A DNA stretch of 64,000 nucleotides from NCBI RefSeq assembly GCF_021155775.2, contig NC_060233.1:3638501-3702500 (forward strand), given 5' to 3'. Of the stretch, positions 35,867 to 48,560 are shown in pieces; the stretch's first letter is position 1; every line of letters begins with the position of its first letter. The notes beneath the pieces are model-generated. The model was not told the origin of the DNA. It did no database searches and saw only the letters and a list, made by a program, of their open reading frames with translations. Origin of the DNA: Neodiprion pinetum (Eukaryota; Arthropoda; Insecta; Hymenoptera; Diprionidae). Both the position numbers and the translations under genes were made by a program.

Positions 35867-38339
35867 GTGTATACTTTATGTACAAGGTAAGAAAGAAAGG
35901 TAAAAGTATAACGTTGTACGTACATAATTGAGAGAAAGGTAGGTATATAATATATATATATATATATATAGGCAATGTATATAGGCGTAGATTATGTACA
36001 ATACACTCGAGTGTTTTACGATATTATACATGACACTAACGAATGAAAAACGACAATTAGAGATATTCACAAACGATGTATTAATATCATCATATACTAT
36101 AAATATATCACATCCCTTTGTCAATATTTCATCTCTGTATACAGCATATTCTCGTATCCTCTAACATATAAAATAAATAAATAAATATATATATATATAT
36201 ATATATATTATATAGATATTGATGTATAATTATAGTATTACATAAATATCTACACTACCATTTTTGCTATATTTATTATACGCCAATAACTCGAAAGTTC
36301 CATAAATCGCATATAATATATATACATCGAGATTAGTGTCCAAAGTATGTTATTTTCTTCTTCTTCTTACTCTTCTTTCTTTCTTTTTTTTTTCCATCTC
36401 TTTCTCTCCGCAGTCTACCTGGCAATAATCGCGATTGCAATAAATAAATTCGTCATGAAGAGAGAAGATGGAAAGAAAATAAAAATAAAAATTTCGTGCG
36501 TCATTTATAAACACGTGTAAAGAATTTATGAGTTACGATGTATTTAATCGATCGTTCGATAAAATTTGGTTTGACTTTAAATGATAAAAATTTTTAATCA
36601 GAAAATTATCCATTCTTTGTTACACCGTAGTGTAGTTTTGATTTTTTTTTTTTTTTTTTTCGATTTTCTCGAGACATGCGTGTACCGGCATATCAAATAA
36701 TTGTCAAGTATGTAAAAACAGGGGTAAAATTTTCCGACGAAACGATTGCCGCTGTTTATTTTTTGTAAAATTATTCATACATTGCGAAAAGAAAAAATCA
36801 CAAAATATGAAGGAAAAAATGCAAAAAAAAAAAAAAAAAAAAAAAAAAACAAACGACACGCGTACGAAAATGAATATAATATCGAAGAACGAACGTTAGT
36901 GCGAAGAGAAACGTGGAGAGAAAATTAAAAAAAAAGAAAAAACAAAACGAAAGTGCAAGAAAGAAAAGTTGTAAAAAAAAAGAGAAAAAAAGAAAAAAAA
37001 TTTGTGCCATTTTTTTTTTCTATTTGTTTTAAATAATATGTAATCTAGGAAAAACATGATAATTTATTCATAAAAATTTTGTATACGTTTGTCGGTTGAA
37101 CGTTGAAATTCAAATGAAACGAGACGCGGCGATTTTTCATGTCCATCGTTTCGTTTGTGAGATTTATCAAGCTATACGATTTTTCTGAAAACCTATTTTT
37201 CGGATTCTAGTCGTTGGAAAAGGTGAAGAAGTTTCGTTTGAATTAGAAAAAATTGATTCAAGTTTAAATTTAGAAAAAGAAATGGTTTTCTTTACATCGT
37301 CAAAGGTGATGAAAAGACAAAAATTTAACCAGACAACGACGATCGATGAATGACCGATATTATACTTTACCGGATCCTGCATGGCGGATAATGATAATGA
37401 CCGTTTTCCTAATGAGTCTGAAGTCGGTAACGCTGACGAAACGAAACATCGTGTGTGTGTGTGTGAGGGGAGAAAATTACTATCTTGCAACTTGACAGTG
37501 AATTTGAAGTACGCGGAAAATATCTGAATATAAATACATTTCTCTTTATTGCGATTCACTGAATATTGAAGAAATTTCCGCAATCAATTTTGCGAAACAA
37601 CGATTTTCCGAAACGTTGATGTAATCATCGCAATAACGTTAGCCAACTTCAGCCTCATTTTTCTTATCAGCCTGCCTGTGCGTGTGTGTGTGTGTGTCAG
37701 TGTATTACATAAAAAAATTTTCACTCTAATTGACGACAACCGTTTTAATTAACCGCTGCTCGCCAAAGAATTCATCAGGTTTTTCCCTATTCATTCAATT
37801 CCGTATAGCTCATATTAAATACTCGTTAAATCGCGGTTCTATTTTCAAGATTATCAGGATAAACATGTATCGTTAAAAAAACTGTTTGAATATTGTTGGA
37901 AAAAAAAATGATAATAATTAAGGACCGAGCGGTAACCGGAACTAAAAATATCTCTCAGTGCACAAATGTGAGTGATTTAATCTGTTCGCGTATTATTTTA
38001 ATTAAGAAAATGACGAACAATTTATACGTATCCATGAGATATTATGTGTACGTAAATCAATGCGGCTATACCCTGATATTTATGTATACATATGTATATA
38101 TTCATATATACACATATATTATATATACATATATATATATAATCGGGTTATCGATTTCTCTTGACGTAACCTTAACGTCATGATATTACATGCAGGCATG
38201 CCGATGAAAAATTGTACAGCCTGTGCATACGTATTGCATACGTACTATATCTGCATTTGTTACGCATATGACGCGTGAAATGTGCGGCAAGTAACTATAA
38301 TTAGTTCATCTGTAAATAGAATACGTTAAATAATATACG
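34343..38339. other. Gene-free stretch dominated by simple repeats
   Basis: It holds a long (TA)n at 35230-35297, TA/TG tracts at about 35634-35660, 35838-35868, 35949-35970 and 36184-36209, poly-T at 34936-34954 and 35009-35034, poly-A at 36823-36849, and AT-rich filler. ORFs here are low-complexity translations. No gene, RNA gene or palindromic element was recognised. Confidence 0.55.
35230..35297. repeat. (TA)n microsatellite, about 33 units
   Basis: An uninterrupted alternating TA tract, the longest in the window. Such tracts extrude cruciforms easily and are length-unstable. Confidence 0.95.
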
Positions 38340-39030
38340 TATGGGGCATTCCGCGTCAAGCCAACGGGTCACACGGACCTCACTCTCTTGGATTTTCATA
38401 TACCCAATGGATTTTTGTGTTTTTTTTTGGTTAGTTTCCGTCGATAATGATGACTATAATTTTTCGAAATTCTTCCGCCGTTTCGGAAAAGTGCGACGAT
38501 ACGAAATAACCTTTGGACGAAGACGGACGTTTTTAAATCGTATGAAACCTTGTTTTTTTTTTCTCAAATCGGATACTCCGAAACATATATTCTCGTCAAT
38601 ATTCGAAAATGGGATGAAAATGATGAGATTTTATTTTTGATTTTTGTTTTTATCAGGAATAAAAGTTTAAAAGAATATATATATATATATATATATATTT
38701 AGCATACATATTTAGCGCATTTTTATCACATTTTCTAATTGTGACGAAAAGATGTGTTAAAAAAAAAAAAAAAAAAAAACGTTTCATCGGTTTTAAAATC
38801 GTCCATCCTCGTGTAAATGTTATTTCGAGTCACCGCGCGTTTCCAAAATCCTGGAAAACTTTCGAAAAATCAGCGGTGTTTTTTTCATTTTCTACCGACA
38901 CAAAGCAAAAAATTTATACAACAATAATTCCGAATTTTTGCAAACGAATCGCAAACATTTTTTCGTCCCTTGTTACGCATCATCATCTAATTATAAGCTC
39001 GCCTCGTCACCGGGTTTTTCAGTTCACCGC
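38340..39030. mobile_element. Long-foldback element 4 of the GGGGCATTCC family
   Basis: The left end TATGGGGCATTCCGCGTCAA is clear at 38340. The internal arms pair: ATTTTTCGAAATTCTTCCGC and ACGAAATAACCTTTGGACGA (38458-38521) match, inverted, TCGTGTAAATGTTATTTCGA and GAAAACTTTCGAAAAATC (about 38809-38870). The right terminus is degenerate, so the end near 39030 is an estimate. Confidence 0.6.
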
Positions 39031-39412
39031 GTCACTCGTCGCATTCCGGATGTAAATTATTGTCGATATTGTAACATATGTATAATAATACTTATTTACT
39101 ACAAATATCGCGAAATCAACGATTGAGAATAAACGAACGAACGTTCTGGTCGCGAATCGACGAAACTGAAATCGAAGCTTGTCTACTATATTATTATTAT
39201 TATTATTATTGTTGTTGTTGTTGTTGTTGTTGTTATTATTATTATTATTATCAAATACGGACCACATAATAATATAACCTATGTAAAATATGCGAACGGG
39301 AATTTCACGCGAATATCGAGGTATGTATAAAATGATGCACATTTTATGTGGGTGTACATTTATAGATATTGTGAAATGCGGGAAGCCTGGCTCTATGTAC
39401 AATTGTACAATG

Positions 39413-39479
<67 letters not shown>

Positions 39480-40402
39480 ATTACGTTTATGTATCATTGT
39501 ATCGGGTTAGGAATATTACAAAACGAGGATGTCTTTGCCGCAAAACCGGGTCACCGTCATGCGAATCCCGTTAATGCTCGCATTCATCGAAACCGAGAGA
39601 AATTTTTTAGTTTCGGTTACCTCTCGGTCCTTGGTTATTTTCATTTTTTACCAAAGTCGACAAAATATAGTTCCGGGTAGAAAATGAAAATTAGTTTTCC
39701 AGCCGTTACCGGAAAGTCTGGTGTCCGTTGCTATTCTTTATCATTACGATCGCCGTTGATATATTTTCGCGCGATAATAAATTGACGTTAATGCCTTGTT
39801 TGACTAAAAAAGTAGAGTAAACCGAAGAAACTGATTCAGCGTTGCGATAACCAAAAAAGTATCGATCGATATATATATATATATATTTGTCAAATTATCG
39901 AAAACTTCTCCCATTTCGATGCACAGTTTAACCTTTTTGATTCCGTAATTTTTCCTGAATCACACCCAAGCTCTGAGTTGGATTATTTGCAGTGCGCGTG
40001 CGATCGATTTCGGGAAAAAAATTTTTCTCCCATGAATAATCAAGAGGTGAAAATCAATTGAGTATTTGTGAAAAACGATTAAACGAATCCGTGGAAAAGA
40101 ACGTTCGTTGCACGGTTTGTTCGACAGGCGGAACGTGAGACCCGGATGCGATTTACGTTTAGAAATAGAAAGAGAGAGGGAGAGAGAGACCCGGTTGAAA
40201 AAAGAGAACGAATGACGTTCGGTTGTGGCTCTTTGATCCCGACGTTCGGAAATTCATTCATACGTCGTTAGCCGGCCAGTTATTATTATTTTTAAAGAGA
40301 TATTCATCGATATATGAAATCACCTGGAGACGCCTGCGCTTTTTCTATTAATAGAACAACGTGCTTCGATGTTTTCGAAATTGTTACATCGCGTGTATTA
40401 GC
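39031..40402. other. Gene-free stretch with trinucleotide and TA microsatellites
   Basis: Contains an ATT/GTT/ATT compound repeat at 39190-39251 and (TA)n at 39416-39470. ORFs crossing the trinucleotide repeat read as poly-Asn, poly-Tyr or poly-Cys and are artefacts. No gene recognised. Confidence 0.55.
39416..39470. repeat. (TA)n microsatellite, about 27 units
   Basis: An uninterrupted TA tract followed by CATGTATGTA. Confidence 0.95.
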
Positions 40403-41050
40403 GTGTTTGGGAAAAAAAATAATTAGCGATTTTCCACCACAGTACTCCCGAAAAAGTTTGTTCAGGTTAAAAGAAAGGTTCTTTCGAAAGATGAGCTTTC
40501 TACGTTACGTTGAAGATCGCGCTCAGTTGATTTTTCATTTTGATACGATTTTTTTTTTTTGCAACTTACGAAGTATCGCGAATAAAATTTTTTTTATCAC
40601 TTACATCAATCACGATATCAATTTACGTCACAAAGAAGACCCACGCTTGTGATGCCAAGTCTCCGGTCGATGTTCGAGAAGCGTATCCGACGACTTTTTC
40701 GTTATTAATTCAATCTCATAAAACGGTTGTAATTCAATATGAAATTTTTATTTAGGAGAATAAGATTACCGGTTGTGCTGTATCGTCGCGTTACGGATCG
40801 TGATCTTTGGGTCGAATGCGAACAAGTCGGGAAAGAAATAACAATCGAAATGTCGCAACGTGTTTTTTCACAAATTCAAAAACAACAAACGTGATAATAA
40901 AAGCGAAAAATCAAACGAGCGCGATCTTATCTCACGTAACGTTATAGAACTATCGTCTAATCGCAGAATCTTTCTTTTAACCTGAACAACAAACATTTTA
41001 GGTGCTGCCACGGTGGAAAATCGTAAATTAATTTCTTTCTAAAACCCACC
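40403..41050 (+). mobile_element. 648-bp TIR element, copy 1
   Basis: The left end (AATTAGCGATTTTCCACC, then TTTGTTCAGGTTAAAAGAAA) is mirrored at the right end (TTTCTTTTAACCTGAACAAC, then GGTGGAAAATCGTAAATTAA), giving imperfect terminal inverted repeats of about 75 bp. A second copy at 61313-61959 matches across the full length with only a handful of differences. There is no transposase ORF. Outer boundaries were set by where the two copies stop matching. Confidence 0.85.
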
Positions 41051-41479
41051 CCATGTATCATATTATAGAATTAAAAAACGCCAAATTTTCTATTTCATTA
41101 TACATCCAAACTACAGTTTATATGCATTTCGATACCTGTAACAAGTTTGTTGTATATTTTTTCAACAACAACAAATATTACACATACCTATAAATAAATT
41201 AGAAAAAACAAGAGAAAACCAGTCACGTTAAAACAAGTTTTCTAATTACCTATATAATATATCTTACATTATATACGTATGTATAATTCCAAAAAGTTCA
41301 TTTCTTTTCCGCACTTTCTACCAAACGCCTATATAATATTCTTTGCCGATGACGCGTTGTGTGTGCAGAATAAATTAAAAAAACTTGAATGTTGTATAGA
41401 AATTTGTATTTCTCTATACGTTGTATACTGATTGTATACGCGTAATATCTTTTAAAATTTAACGATAATAATTAGATAG

Positions 41480-41516
<37 letters not shown>

Positions 41517-43252
41517 AAAGAAAACCTGCGTACACCGTAGGACGGTAAGTACCGTGTTTTAAAGGGAAAGCAGGGCGAGTGTCGGCTTCATCTCGAGCTC
41601 TCAAATTTCATTCTTTATATATCGATGGTACAGGTACACATACCTCTGTAGTACTCTTCTTTACGTTACGTGGGATACACGCGCAGCATTTTAAAGTCAG
41701 CAAAACCCGCGGAGAGAGAAAACAGGGAACATTACGACGTGCCTTGAAGTATTTTCTTTTTCTTTTTTCTTTTTCTTTTTTTTTTACCTTATTTATTCAT
41801 ACGACAGATTTTCAATGATTCAGATGCTCGCGTTATTGAGTGACGTTATTACTATTCATGTATTTATTTATTTATTCATTTCTTTTTTTTCCAAGAAAAC
41901 GTCAACAAATTAAGGGAAAGCGTAAATACAGATTGCAAATTCCTTAACGACGAATATATCTCGCTGAATGAAAATAAAATCTTTGTCGTTGTTTTATTAT
42001 TATTATATATATATATATAGAATACAAGTTTACGTGCAGGAGCAATTTTTTTTTTTTATTAATTTTTTTATTTTTTTTGCTATAAAATAAAAATTAGCTA
42101 TATAACATGACGTTTAACCGATAACGATTTTTGTACACATGTATTACGAAATCGTTTATTGAAATATAATGTAATAATTGTATTGTCGCTGATCTTCCCG
42201 TCGCTTTATATATATGTATATATATATATATATATATTTGTTTATTAGACATATAAATATATGCAGGTGTTATACCCTTACGTGCGTGTATAAAATCAAA
42301 CGGACACCGAAATCCTTGAACTAAATTTTCCACCTAAGGTAGGTATAACGAAGACGGTCGAGAATTAAAGTTGTTGAACGTTGTTGTGACGTCACGTTAC
42401 AAGAACCGACGCTATATTAGTATACACATTTATATGTATATACACGCAATACGACAAATTTGTACGCAAGACTCGGTTCGTTACTTTATAATAATTTCTA
42501 ATTACACCGACAACAATATCGTCACTTCACACTGTGTAAATATACATATATATGTATATATATATGTATGTATTTATATGCGTATGTATTGTAATACTTA
42601 CTTAGATATGTATTTATGTACGCACATGAGCGTAAATAATATTATAAAACTGCGTGCGCAATTTTCACGCATCCATGCGTGCATCAAATTATGCCATTGT
42701 TCAATTATATTTTTCAACGAAATTGCGGAAACTTTTAATGAGAAAAAGTGACCGTAGAAAAAAATTTTTTACATCTTCTCAAAATCAACTTTTATACGTG
42801 TAAAAATTTTTATTCCTTCTTTCTCTTAAAGATTATTTTGCACGCGCGATATATCGAACGTTACATATATATTTTTTTATACGCTGTTTGAAACGAATTA
42901 TTATTATTATTATTATTATGATTATTATTTTTTCTCAACCTCGTTTCATCGTCAAAATTTCTTGAAACAAAGTAGAATGTGTGCAGATTGTACGTCAAGA
43001 TAGAAGAAATGTGATGTTAAAAAAATATTTCAGGATTTATATAATTATTTGATATTTTTATGTATAAATTAATTATTTTTAATATATATACACAGTATTG
43101 TGAAATATTCGGTTAATCCATTTTACAATAATTTTGTCTAAATAATTATCTAGTTTTAAAGATATGCTTTAATTTTTTTACATTAACTCGCTTTCCTTTC
43201 TCTTTGTTCGTTTGTTTGTCAGAAATGTTTTTCATGCGAAATTTCTTTACAG
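41051..43252. other. Gene-free stretch with short microsatellites
   Basis: Has (GA)n near 41485-41512, TA tracts near 42005-42020, 42208-42238 and 42543-42566, an (ATT)n near 42898-42920, and several poly-T runs. No recognised gene. Its right end is a polypyrimidine-poor but usable acceptor for the block at 43253. Confidence 0.5.
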
Positions 43253-43434
43253 GTATTAACAGAGATGCGCCGAATCGAGATGCTTTGGGCATTAAAGAGC
43301 GAAATCGAAGGCCTCATTTCCGGGCGGATCATCGCCGAGGAATGAAACCGAAGGTTTCCAATGGAAAGCCTCGTGACGTGTGTAACGCGAGCAAAGCGAG
43401 TTTTGTTACTCGGGAGGAATTGCCGCCGAAAACG
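43253..43434 (+). ncRNA. Candidate internal exon of the unidentified transcript
   Basis: Bounded by acceptor TTTCTTTACAG (ends 43252) and donor ACG|GTACGC (43435). It is less AT-rich than its surroundings and one frame is open throughout. Read in the phase set by the 23211-23331 exon it gives 30 codons (including EMRRIEMLWALKSEIEGL) and a stop at 43345. That segment would be a charged amphipathic helix. Neither reading resembles a family I know. Low to moderate confidence that it is an exon at all. Confidence 0.4.
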
Positions 43435-43859
43435 GTACGCTTTTATGCCTCAAATTATACCTTGAATAGCGGATTTTTCTATCTTGCCTTGTCGCAATGA
43501 CACAGATTTTAAATAACAATCGTACGATTCACATGTGAATTATTGTAAAAGCGTTGCTTGCGCTCCGCGATGGCCGCTAAGCTGAAAATAATCGGTTCGA
43601 AAAAAATAACCAAACGCTACTCGGTTGGATCGGTTGAATTTAATCGATCGATCGATTATTTAGTATTTCTTTGAAACTGTGCATCTGAAACTAAATTTTC
43701 GTAAATTTTAGTACCTAGTCTTAATAGCGGAAAAGTTTTTTGATATATTTTATAGTTTCATTCGAAAGAGCAAAAAACAAAAACCGATGTTGAGGAAAAA
43801 TAATTCGAGTCGGTTGATCAATCGGAACAAAATCGGCTCGTTCGCGGTCTCCGCGTCTG

Positions 43860-44185
43860 AAAAAATACGAAAAAATAATATTGAAAAATTTGAGATGCCG
43901 GATCTGATACGGCGAATCCAATATGGCGGAGGAAAAATTTAAATTTCATCGAATACGATGAAAAAACTCTACGCGGGGGTCTTCGGTGTTCCTAATTGGA
44001 TTCGAAATGCTGAATTTTCCAAGTTTGACTTCAGATTCGTAATCAGCGACTCCAAAAATCCTTGGACAGAGTTTTTTTCACCGGATTTGATCTGGTTTGA
44101 AATTTTCTTCGGCCATATTCGATCCGCCATTTTGAATTATTAAATCTCATTTCAGATTCGCAATCAGCGATCCCAAAAACTTATA
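43860..44185. repeat. Dispersed repeat with inverted ATGGCGGATC motifs, copy 2
   Basis: GAATCCAATATGGCGGAGG near 43914 is mirrored by GGCCATATTCGATCCGCCAT near 44112. The text GATTCGTAATCAGCGACTCC near 44033 recurs as GATTCGCAATCAGCGATCCC near 44155. The same vocabulary appears at 11.4 kb and 63.6 kb. No coding capacity. Confidence 0.65.
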
Positions 44186-44770
44186 ATTTATGTTGAACAT
44201 GCATACGTGTAGAGGGATAACTTTCTCGGAAATGAATTATTCACGATTCTTTTCCAATCAATTTGTTTCTAACAGTAATAATTTATATCACATCGCAATA
44301 ATTACTCTCGAGTATATCGAAATCCCGTTAGCATACTATCGGAAACAGCAAAAAACCGCAAATAAATATATTTTCAAAGTTCTCTAAATATAAAAAAATA
44401 TACTTGTAACATAGAAGATATATGATGTAAACAAACCGTGGATTAAAAATCGGTAATGAAACGATATATATTACATATAATAATATATGTACAAAAAAGG
44501 ACTCGTTAAACGGAGATGGAGTAAAAAGTAAGAATCGAGGAAGAAGATGATGAACATAAAAAAAGAAGAAAAAAAGGAACGGCAACAACTTTTCATGTGA
44601 CTTTGTACATCGATGTTTCAGTTTGGTTTGTGTGTGTGTTAAGGTGATATCACAGAAATCCTGCGTTGCACTGTGCAGACAGAAAACTTTACACAGACAT
44701 TCCAAGTCTCGAGGATCGAAGGCGACGAGTTTGTTACAAACCGATTCGAGAGGCCGGCTGTACGTGTGTA

Positions 44771-44774
<4 letters not shown>

Positions 44775-44808
<34 letters not shown>
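44775..44808. repeat. (CT)n microsatellite
   Basis: About 17 CT units. A second CT-rich, interrupted stretch follows at about 45020-45085. ORFs reading poly-Leu/Ser or Arg/Glu across it are artefacts. Confidence 0.95.
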
Positions 44809-44809
<1 letters not shown>

Positions 44810-45238
44810 ACGTCGTACGGACACTTTCACTGAGAGTCTCTTGGCCTCCTCTCGATTTACATCGTCGCTGATCAACTATTGGCGGCTCGGAATATCGGAT
44901 ATATACGTGAAAAGGTTTCGGTCAATAAAGATTCTTAACTTTCCTGATTGTGAGAGAAGCGATGCGATATAGACTAATTATTATACGTGTCGTGGTGGTG
45001 GTGGTGGTTGTGAGCGATCTGTCTCTCTCTATCTGTCTCTATCTCTCTCTCTTTATCTCTCTCCGTCTCTCTTTTTCTCTCTTTGTAAAGGAATGAAGAA
45101 AAATATCGACGATGCAAGATCACACTCACTCATTTACGATCCTATTAAATACTTGGCTGTATAGATTTATCGGATTCATCGATATCTCAATTTTAATAAC
45201 GAAAGTTCTCTCGAGATATTCTAATTCATTCTCTGTTA

Positions 45239-45402
45239 AATCGCGAATATCTCGAGAACGGTGATAGATAGCGCAAAAATAGCAATAATTCGGGATCCGC
45301 GGGTTCGATATCGTCTAATTTTATCAACAACTCCAATTAATTCACGGAATTTCGATGACGGAAATCTAAAATCGCGAATATCTCGAGAACGGTGATAGAT
45401 AC
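45239..45402 (+). repeat. Two direct copies of a 32-bp block
   Basis: AATCGCGAATATCTCGAGAA followed by CGGTGATAGATA occurs at 45239 and again at 45371, 132 bp apart. A looser relative (AACGAAAGTTCTCTCGAGAT) lies at 45199. It looks like a degenerate tandem or dispersed repeat. Confidence 0.7.
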
Positions 45403-45634
45403 GGCAAAAGTAACGAAATTTTCGAGGTATCCTAAAGGGGAAATAGAATCGGGCAGGTAATTAGCCCATCGTAAGAACTCCCCCGGACCCCTCAATTTTA
45501 TTTCGATTTTAATTTTAATTTTCAAACCTCAAATTAGATTTCTTTTTTTTCTCTCTCTCTCTCTATTTCTATCTCTCTCTTTCTTCTTCTTTTCGCAATT
45601 ATATAATCATCCATCAATTAAAATCACAGAATTT

Positions 45635-46030
45635 CCGGGACAATCTTTTGAAACTTGAAAATGAACCGCGCATGCGCCAAATAATTAAATCTCATTGGCC
45701 GGCGAAATCTTCCCGCAGCGATATTCTTGTCCGCGATGCAGGCGAGCCAACCTGCGCAAAATGTGGACGTTTCGAATTTCCAAAGAGCGTAAGCGTTGAA
45801 TTTCGAACGATCTCTGAAGAATCAACTTTCCGACCCGATAACAAATGCTTCCAAAACCTTTCCGAATCACCGCCTCGATTATCCGAGATTCTAACCTCGA
45901 AAATTCGTATCAACCACATCGCCGGCAGAAAGAGTTTGACAGCTGAAATTCGGGTTGGCCAGCCTGCACGAACGGCCGATAAAACTCGCGCATGCGCGGT
46001 TCATTTTCAAGTATCAACAGATTTTCCCCG
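45635..46030 (+). mobile_element. 396-bp TIR element, copy C (forward)
   Basis: Same orientation as copy A, from CCGGGACAATCTTTTGAAAC to CAGATTTTCCCCG, with the same internal landmarks. The right terminus has lost the GTCCCGG form. Its ORFs differ from those in copies A, B and D. Confidence 0.85.
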
Positions 46031-47279
46031 TATATATACACATGACTGTATATATACTTGTTGTATATAAATATACATACATCATACATTCTGAATAATG
46101 TATAAACAACATTTTGCGCTTGATTCTTTGTATCAAATTTTTCAGTTTCAGCTACCGTTGCAGATTTCAATTTTCTCGGTCGCGAAATTTCGCGTTGCAA
46201 GGTCATTCGAGAATCGGCGAATCGAAAGCTTTGTATAATCATACACGCATGAGATTCGATGTGTTTGTTGTACAGATTTAGTGGCGATGGTCGGTAATGC
46301 GGATATTTCGCGGTCTGCGGTGTGTCTTACTTTTTATTGTTCGCGTAAGCGGAATCTGTTTATTTTATTTTTATTTTTAATTTTTTGTAATATTTCTATA
46401 CATGTATATATATACATATATGGATAATATTTCACACTAACGATAAAAAATCGTGGTTCAACCTCAACGACTCCAATTCTTTGTAGTAAAGCTGACTGTA
46501 AAAGACGCTTGCATCTCATCGTGACGACGAAAACTGTTCAAACCAATAATGATAGTGTGACTATTAATCGACTTATTTATATACTTAATCAAATTATTGA
46601 GAATAACACATTGGCATATAACATAATAAATATACTCATATGCAGGATATGCTCAATTTTTAAACTAACGTTGAAAAGATGTCGCAGCAACTCTTCGGCA
46701 TTAAATTTAAAAAACTAGAAGCACTTTTTTTTTTCTTTTGTTACATCGGTGTAACCGCATAATCGTTACAAAGATTAATTTTTTCCTTTCATTTTTTCAT
46801 TCTTTCCTCGATTTTTCTGGATTTGTATACGAGTATTTTTTCGTTATTTATACTTTCGCTCTTTTTTTATTATTTGAAAAATCCTCCGCACAGCGCTGCA
46901 TTTACAGTTATAAACACGGAAGTGTAATTTGTTATCATAGACGAAGGGGGGAAAAAAAACACACACACACACACACGCATTGCATCAGAAAAGAAATTAC
47001 AGACAAGCCGCGGAATTAATCGCAAGGATATAAAAATCGGGACGAAGGATTGTAGATAATGAAAGGATTAATATCACCCGGATTCCAATGAAACTTAGAA
47101 TCAGTCGGATACTGAGATCACGGCTGATAGATCGACTTGCATGGTATATGAGAATTGAAAAAAAACAAAAAAACGAAAAAAAACAAAAAAAAAAAAAAAA
47201 ACAACAAACGCCGCTTGCACGCAAAGCCATGAGAAAATCTATCGGCTTACATAATTTTCTTCGTACGTAAACCTCGATA
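46031..47279. other. Gene-free spacer
   Basis: AT-rich, with poly-T near 46725, an (AC)n at about 46960-46975 and A-rich tracts near 47158-47202. Nothing recognised. Confidence 0.5.
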
Positions 47280-48067
47280 TATGGGGCATTCCACGCGAAC
47301 TCGGTGAACGGTTGATCGTGAAATTTTCTTTTTATCTCACCAAGGATTTTTCCTACGTTAGTACGACGACTGGAAAAGCATGCGAAAAAAATCTCTTCAA
47401 ATTTCGTTCAATCTCTCGTACTTGGCCTTTTGATTTTTCAAACTCTTCTCAAAGACACCAAAATAGATTTTTCATGAAACGAGAAAGAACAAAACAAAAT
47501 CCGGTTACCAAAATGAAACATTTTCACGTAAGATTTAGAGTCGGATCTTTGTCCTGTTTTTTTTTTTTTTTTTTTTTATCGTTTTTTAGATTTTCATACT
47601 TGTTAGAAATCTATTACAATAAATACCGCATCTCCGATTTGATCGCTGATTTTTTTTTTCATCGCTTCTCCGGTTCTAAAATACATTAAAGATTTTTTCA
47701 AAATTTCACAATAAATTTGCCGACAGGTATGAAAATAGTAGAAAACGATTAAATAAAAATAGAAACAACGCGGTTAAACTCTGAATCTTTCGAGAAGATG
47801 TTTCATTTCGGAGAAAAAAATGTGTCTTTCTTCTCTTCTTGATTCATAAAAATCAATCTGAACGTTTTTGAGACGGGTTTAAAAAATCAATACAGTAAAA
47901 ACGAGCGATGGAAGAAAATTGGAAATATTTTTCCAGAAGGTTTTTAGGGTTAAAATCACTTGATCAACTAAATAATCAAGTCCTATCATCTGATAGGAAA
48001 AATCCTTGGTGAAGTGTAAAAATATCATGGTCAACCGTGTTACCGAGTTGGCCCGGAATGCCCCATA
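47280..48067. mobile_element. Long-foldback element 5 of the GGGGCATTCC family (best ends)
   Basis: The two ends are near-perfect inverted counterparts: TATGGGGCATTCCACGCGAA on the left, CCGGAATGCCCCATA on the right. Pairing continues inward through ACTCGGTGAACGGTTGATCG / ACACGGTTGACCATGATA and CACCAAGGATTTTTCCTA, giving about 80 bp of clear terminal repeat, then looser arms. Length 788 bp, no coding capacity. It is the best example for defining the family termini. Confidence 0.8.
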
Positions 48068-48229
48068 GATATGCATCGCGATTAATTAGCGTCAGTATTA
48101 ATTAAACACACCCGTATGCCTGTATAATAGATTATTATAAATATATCGATGATTAAATCACGGTGAATATTATACACGTATATGTATAAGTACTGCATGT
48201 AATTGTTTTCTACATGTTTTCTGTTACAG

Positions 48230-48414
48230 GTATGTGTATGGATATTTGTAATACTTGCTTGCTCGAGTTCAAAGCTCTGATGCAGAAAACAGGAAGTTAT
48301 GGACCGAGAACGAGGCTGCAGCCCTCGGGCATCCGTTCGCCTTGGCGTCTCTACAATAACATAAATGTACATATCCACCTTGTATCTAGGATCAGTCCTA
48401 GACCAACGTCTATG
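48230..48414 (+). ncRNA. Candidate further exon of the unidentified transcript
   Basis: Bounded by acceptor TTTTCTGTTACAG (ends 48229) and donor CTATG|GTGAGTATC (48415), both good. It has higher GC than its surroundings. One frame is open throughout, but it is not the frame carried over from 43434. Consistent with an untranslated or non-coding exon; no family match. Confidence 0.4.
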
Positions 48415-48508
48415 GTGAGTATCTCTGCACATACATGTAACGATTAAACGCGCAAAGCAATAGTCGAAATTGGATAATAAAATTTTCTGTTTGATAATTC
48501 ACCGTACA

Positions 48509-48560
<52 letters not shown>

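Noticed and set aside
39019..39402. ORF with a poly-Asn run
   Set aside because: Translation of the ATT/GTT compound repeat on the minus strand.
40314..40755. Overlapping ORFs shared with 61313-61663
   Set aside because: The similarity is explained by the duplicated 648-bp element. The ORF is changed by a one-base T-run difference between copies and resembles no transposase.
45300..45312. GGGTTCGATATCG as a possible tRNA T-arm
   Set aside because: No matching acceptor, D or anticodon arms upstream. No tRNA or rRNA was recognised anywhere in the window.
45648..46070. 140-codon ORF across a repeat
   Set aside because: It lies in copy C of the 396-bp element. The equivalent frames in copies A, B and D shift or stop at different points, so it is not a conserved protein.
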